From positions 63,873-96,363 of the forward strand of contig NW_019775808.1 in the NCBI RefSeq assembly GCF_001039355.2: 32,491 nt of DNA. The letters are read 5' to 3'. Below, piece by piece: positions 29,885 through 32,491 of the stretch. The position numbers and the translations under genes are program-made. The stretch comes from Lingula anatina. Its lineage: Eukaryota > Brachiopoda > Lingulata > Lingulida > Lingulidae. Below the pieces are notes generated by a model, which searched no databases, was not told the origin of the DNA, and saw only the letters and a list, made by a program, of their open reading frames with translations. Positions within the stretch are counted from its first letter, which is position 1. Each line of letters opens with the position of its first letter.

Positions 29885-31069
29885 TCACAAAGGTATATAC
29901 CCCTCAGCCGTCAGTGTGATCTCCTGTCCATTTTGTTCTGGAACAACAATTACGGAATCTCCATGTGAGCTGAAATGTTCAAGATGATCAGACGACTCTG
30001 ACACTATCTCTGGTATTGTCTGCTGTTGTTCAGAAGAACTGTCTGAGTAACAAACTGTTTCAGATTTCCCACCAGGCTGTTCTTGTGAAGAAAGCCTTTG
30101 CATCATGGCCTGAGATTCAATGTGCTCCTCTATGTTCTGTTCCTGAACTTCAACCTGAGAGTCAACATCCAGATTTTCCTGTAGTGTACCACGAGTGTCA
30201 ATACAATGTTGTTGATGAGATCCTGTCTCTCCACTGCCAATACACAACTCAAAGTTCTGTGTGTCTCCCACATTAACATGTCTGCTCTCCATAACCTGAC
30301 CTCCTTCACTACCTGTGTTATCACATTCTACATGCTGTGTCTTGGTTGTCTCCTCATGTTGTGTGTCACTACTGTAAGGCACTTCAACAGCAATGCTCTC
30401 CCCATGGTTCCCAGCGCCCCCTACAGTCCAGTTCCCTGTGCTATGAACCACCTGCTGCACCAGTTCTAATATGCTGATCTCTTGTGCAGTTTGCTGAGAC
30501 TGGGTGGCTAATTGTGTCCCACTGGTCTCATCCGTCACATTCTGCGTCACCTCTACTGCATTCTCTGTTGCCTCCACCAAATTCTGGGTTTCCTCTGTCA
30601 CACTCTCCACCCTTCCATTGTTCACATTGATATTAATCTGCTGATGTTGCTGTTGGACTCGATTCACTGCAGTGCCAGCAGGGGACAGCACTAGTCTCTT
30701 CCCGCCTGGTAAGTGGACCAAGTATCGACTTGGCTGCCTCTCAACTGGGTTGATATTCAGCATGGCTTCAGCAACTTCCAGCTTGAAACTTGAAGGAGCC
30801 AAGTTCCTATTTGTTATCCCTGCTTCAGCCACCTGCTGACTGACTTCTTGGCCAACTTCTATCTGGAAGCTCTGAGGAGTGAAGCCATATTTCTTGGTGT
30901 CTTTCCCTTGGGACTGCTGACACACTGGCTTGGACTTGGGCTGGGTTAGTTTTCCTACACCTTGCTGCAATAGTTTCTCTGCATTGGGGTGAGATCCTCT
31001 GATATGTTCTACCAGATACTTCTTCCTCCTGAATAACTGATCACACACACTGCACTGGTAGGAATACAC
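29885..31069 (-). CDS. Zinc-finger gene terminal exon, finger 8 and tail
   Basis: Acceptor TTGTTGTTCAG, phase 0. Begins VYSYQCSVCDQLFRRKKYLV with EHIRGSH completing finger 8. A 394-aa low-complexity tail follows, ending GYIPL-TGA at 29885. Confidence 0.9.
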   Translation of the reverse strand: MYSYQCSVCDQLFRRKKYLVEHIRGSHPNAEKLLQQGVGKLTQPKSKPVCQQSQGKDTKKYGFTPQSFQIEVGQEVSQQVAEAGITNRNLAPSSFKLEVAEAMLNINPVERQPSRYLVHLPGGKRLVLSPAGTAVNRVQQQHQQININVNNGRVESVTEETQNLVEATENAVEVTQNVTDETSGTQLATQSQQTAQEISILELVQQVVHSTGNWTVGGAGNHGESIAVEVPYSSDTQHEETTKTQHVECDNTGSEGGQVMESRHVNVGDTQNFELCIGSGETGSHQQHCIDTRGTLQENLDVDSQVEVQEQNIEEHIESQAMMQRLSSQEQPGGKSETVCYSDSSSEQQQTIPEIVSESSDHLEHFSSHGDSVIVVPEQNGQEITLTAEGYIPL

Positions 31070-32491
31070 CTGAACAACAAATATGGAAAGTTTAATCCTA
31101 GCTGTGGGACAGGAGTTTTCAATTACTTTTAAATGCTGATAAGAAGTAGGTATGTCACACATTCAATGATAAGTGTGATATCTGAAATTGTCACTTCTGT
31201 TTAATACTACATAACAGCAAAATGAGAAGGAAGAAGGTATTCATAGCCTTTAAAAGTAGTAAGACACTATACCTTGAGATGGACAGTCTCTGTTTAAAAA
31301 GAGCCAGTAATAAGACACTATACCTTGAGATGGACAGTCTCTGTGTGGACGTCCAGATTAGCCTTGTCAGTAAACTGGCGTGGGCAGTAGCTACACAGGT
31401 AAGGCTTCTCACCTGGAAAGTCAATAAGAGTCATGCACTTAATATATTTAAAATTCCAGATCATAAAGAAATGAGACATATTCCACAAACTCCAGACACC
31501 TTAAGATATGTTATTCAAGGGAAAAATGATTCTAGGAGCTTGTTGAAGAAATACCCAATTTATGCAACATATTGGAGGCAGGGAGGAGCAAGGAGGGTGG
31601 GGTGGGAGGAGGCAGGCAGCTTTGTCTTGGGGTGAATTTTCAAGCAGAGGGTGGGGGGTGTCTCCAAGTCAACCTTACCCATGTGTGTTCTGGTATGGAC
31701 ATCGAGATGGTATTTCTTGGTGAATTTTTTCATACAAACATGACACTGGAAATCTCTGACTCCTTCATGCACAATCCGTGTGTGCTGCTTCAGGACCTGC
31801 TTTGTTTTAAATGTCTGGCTGCAAGAGCTGCAGCTAAACATGCGCACGTTGTGGTGGACGTGCAGGATATGGTTTCTCAGTGCATGTCTGTCATACGTAG
31901 CATAGCCACACTGTTTGCAAACGTGATCGTGATGAAGTCTTCCACTATGTTTGGCAGTGATGTGTTTCTTGAGGCTCTTAAAGGGTTTCATACACACTGG
32001 ACACAGCTCAGTAAGCACCAGGCCTGGGTGGCTGGTCTTTAGATGATCCTTGAAGTCTTTCTTTTTGATTTCTCTCTTACAGTGTGGACACAGAGTGATA
32101 TGTCTGCTCAACATGTGCATGCGTAAGTTACTCACAGAGACCTTGCACACTTTACAAGGAACTTTCTTTGATGAGATATCAACTGGGAAATCTTTGCTCA
32201 CAGCTTCATCTTCAAGCTCCAGGCTCTCTGTTGTGTCAGGCTCATCTGATATGACCAGTTTCTTGTTTGCTTTAAGGTCTTTCAAACTATCATACAGGAA
32301 TTCTTCTTTGACGTTTGGTTTGACACGTCTAGAAGATCTCCTCCATGTAGGGGTTACTGTGTCTACACTAGGTATCCCACTGGTTGTGACTGTGACACTT
32401 GTCTTAGTATCCACCCTGTTCTCCTGTACTGCACCTTCTGTTGTCTCTGTCCTAATATTCACTTCATCACTGGCTGGTTGATTGTTCTTTT
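29885..32491 (-). CDS. C2H2 zinc-finger protein, 5'-incomplete, about eight fingers
   Basis: Probable nuclear DNA-binding regulator; I do not recognise a named orthologue. Minus-strand exons are 32491(edge)-31679, 31412-31324 and 31069-29885, joining in phase 1 then phase 0, giving about 694 visible residues. An N-terminal Thr/Val-rich region with basic SSRRVKPN precedes the fingers. Three short or degenerate fingers (CKVCKV..H, CPHCKR..H, CPVCMKPF..H) are followed by five classical ones: CKQCGY, CSSCSQTF, CHVCMKKF, CSYCPRQF and CSVCDQLF. The linker MGEKPY is created by the first splice. The 394-aa last exon is rich in Gln, Glu, Ser and Thr, with ININVNN and LVHLPGGKRLVLSPAG, as in activation-type tails, and ends GYIPL. 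The open frame runs off the right edge, so the start is not seen. Tail-to-tail with ATP10. Confidence 0.88.
31250..31345 (-). repeat. 51-bp tandem duplication of the finger-7 exon end plus donor
   Basis: Two minus-strand copies of CAGAGACTGTCCATCTCAAG followed by donor GTATAGTGTCTTA, spaced 51 bp. The intronic copy is preceded by CTCTTTTTAAACAG, which resembles an acceptor. Reading through the first donor stops at once (GTA TAG). Confidence 0.9.
31324..31412 (-). CDS. Zinc-finger gene exon with finger 7
   Basis: 89 nt between acceptor TTTCCAG and donor GTATAG. Encodes EKPYLCSYCPRQFTDKANLD then VHTETVHLK. Phase 1 entry makes the MGEKPY linker. Too short to appear as a long ORF. Confidence 0.9.
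31679..32491 (-). CDS. Zinc-finger gene exon with fingers 1-6 (5' partial)
   Basis: Open from the window edge to the GTAAGG donor at 31678. The GTG near 32460 is internal. Contains the three degenerate fingers and HVCKQCGYATYDRHALRNH, FSCSSCSQTFKTKQVLKQH and FQCHVCMKKFTKKYHLDVH. Continuing past the donor would give a non-finger tail, which I treat as intron. Confidence 0.88.

Noticed and set aside
31273-31290. 17-nt microexon in the zinc-finger gene between CTCTTTTTAAACAG and the duplicated donor
   Set aside because: The upstream intron would be only about 33 nt and the insertion would shift the frame.
31560-31678. Minus-strand extension of the zinc-finger exon past the GTAAGG donor
   Set aside because: It would end in a Pro-rich tail and lose fingers 7-8; splicing at the donor makes a perfect MGEKPY linker. 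An alternative short isoform is possible but unsupported.
1-32491. CRISPR array, bacterial operon or prophage
   Set aside because: Spliced animal genes throughout. The tandem repeats are contiguous without unique spacers of constant length.

Overview
This is a eukaryotic, intron-rich, AT-rich animal genomic window. Short exons with GT/AG junctions, roughly 45-100 bp tandem duplications, small inverted-repeat elements, (AT)n tracts, one run of 405 N and a few isolated N suggest a draft assembly of an invertebrate. A mollusc or other lophotrochozoan is my guess; no species can be read from the sequence.

Four protein-coding genes can be assembled by joining exons whose phases match. (1) + strand, 1-1441: the 3' end of a phosphorylase kinase regulatory subunit (alpha type favoured), ending in a CaaX box. 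(2) - strand, 6202-3838: a complete four-exon COMMD8 gene (185 aa). (3) + strand, 13218-27160: a class V P4-ATPase (ATP10 family lipid flippase) in 21 recognisable exons. The segment encoding the last two membrane helices (M9-M10) is missing, and the flanking exon phases do not match. (4) - strand, beyond the right edge to 29885: a C2H2 zinc-finger protein with about eight fingers and a long Gln/Glu/Ser/Thr-rich tail. Genes 1/2 and 3/4 are tail-to-tail; COMMD8 and ATP10 are head-to-head. From memory, COMMD8 and ATP10D are also head-to-head neighbours in human, so this may be very old microsynteny.

The 7 kb between COMMD8 and ATP10 (6203-13217) has no convincing gene. It holds a 249-bp inverted-repeat element, a GC-rich island with nested hairpins, a 9-bp collagen-like minisatellite and a 45-bp minisatellite interrupted by a second copy of the inverted-repeat element. 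A third copy sits in an ATP10 intron, directly in front of an exon.

The most unusual feature is that at least eight exon-intron junctions in three of the four genes are themselves tandemly duplicated. The repeat unit begins in the exon, crosses the splice site and ends in the intron, leaving a row of 2-7 near-identical splice sites. Where homology can decide, the exon-proximal copy is the one that keeps the protein intact. At two ATP10 donors the decoy sites stay in frame and could lengthen the protein (membrane helix M3 and a cytoplasmic segment).
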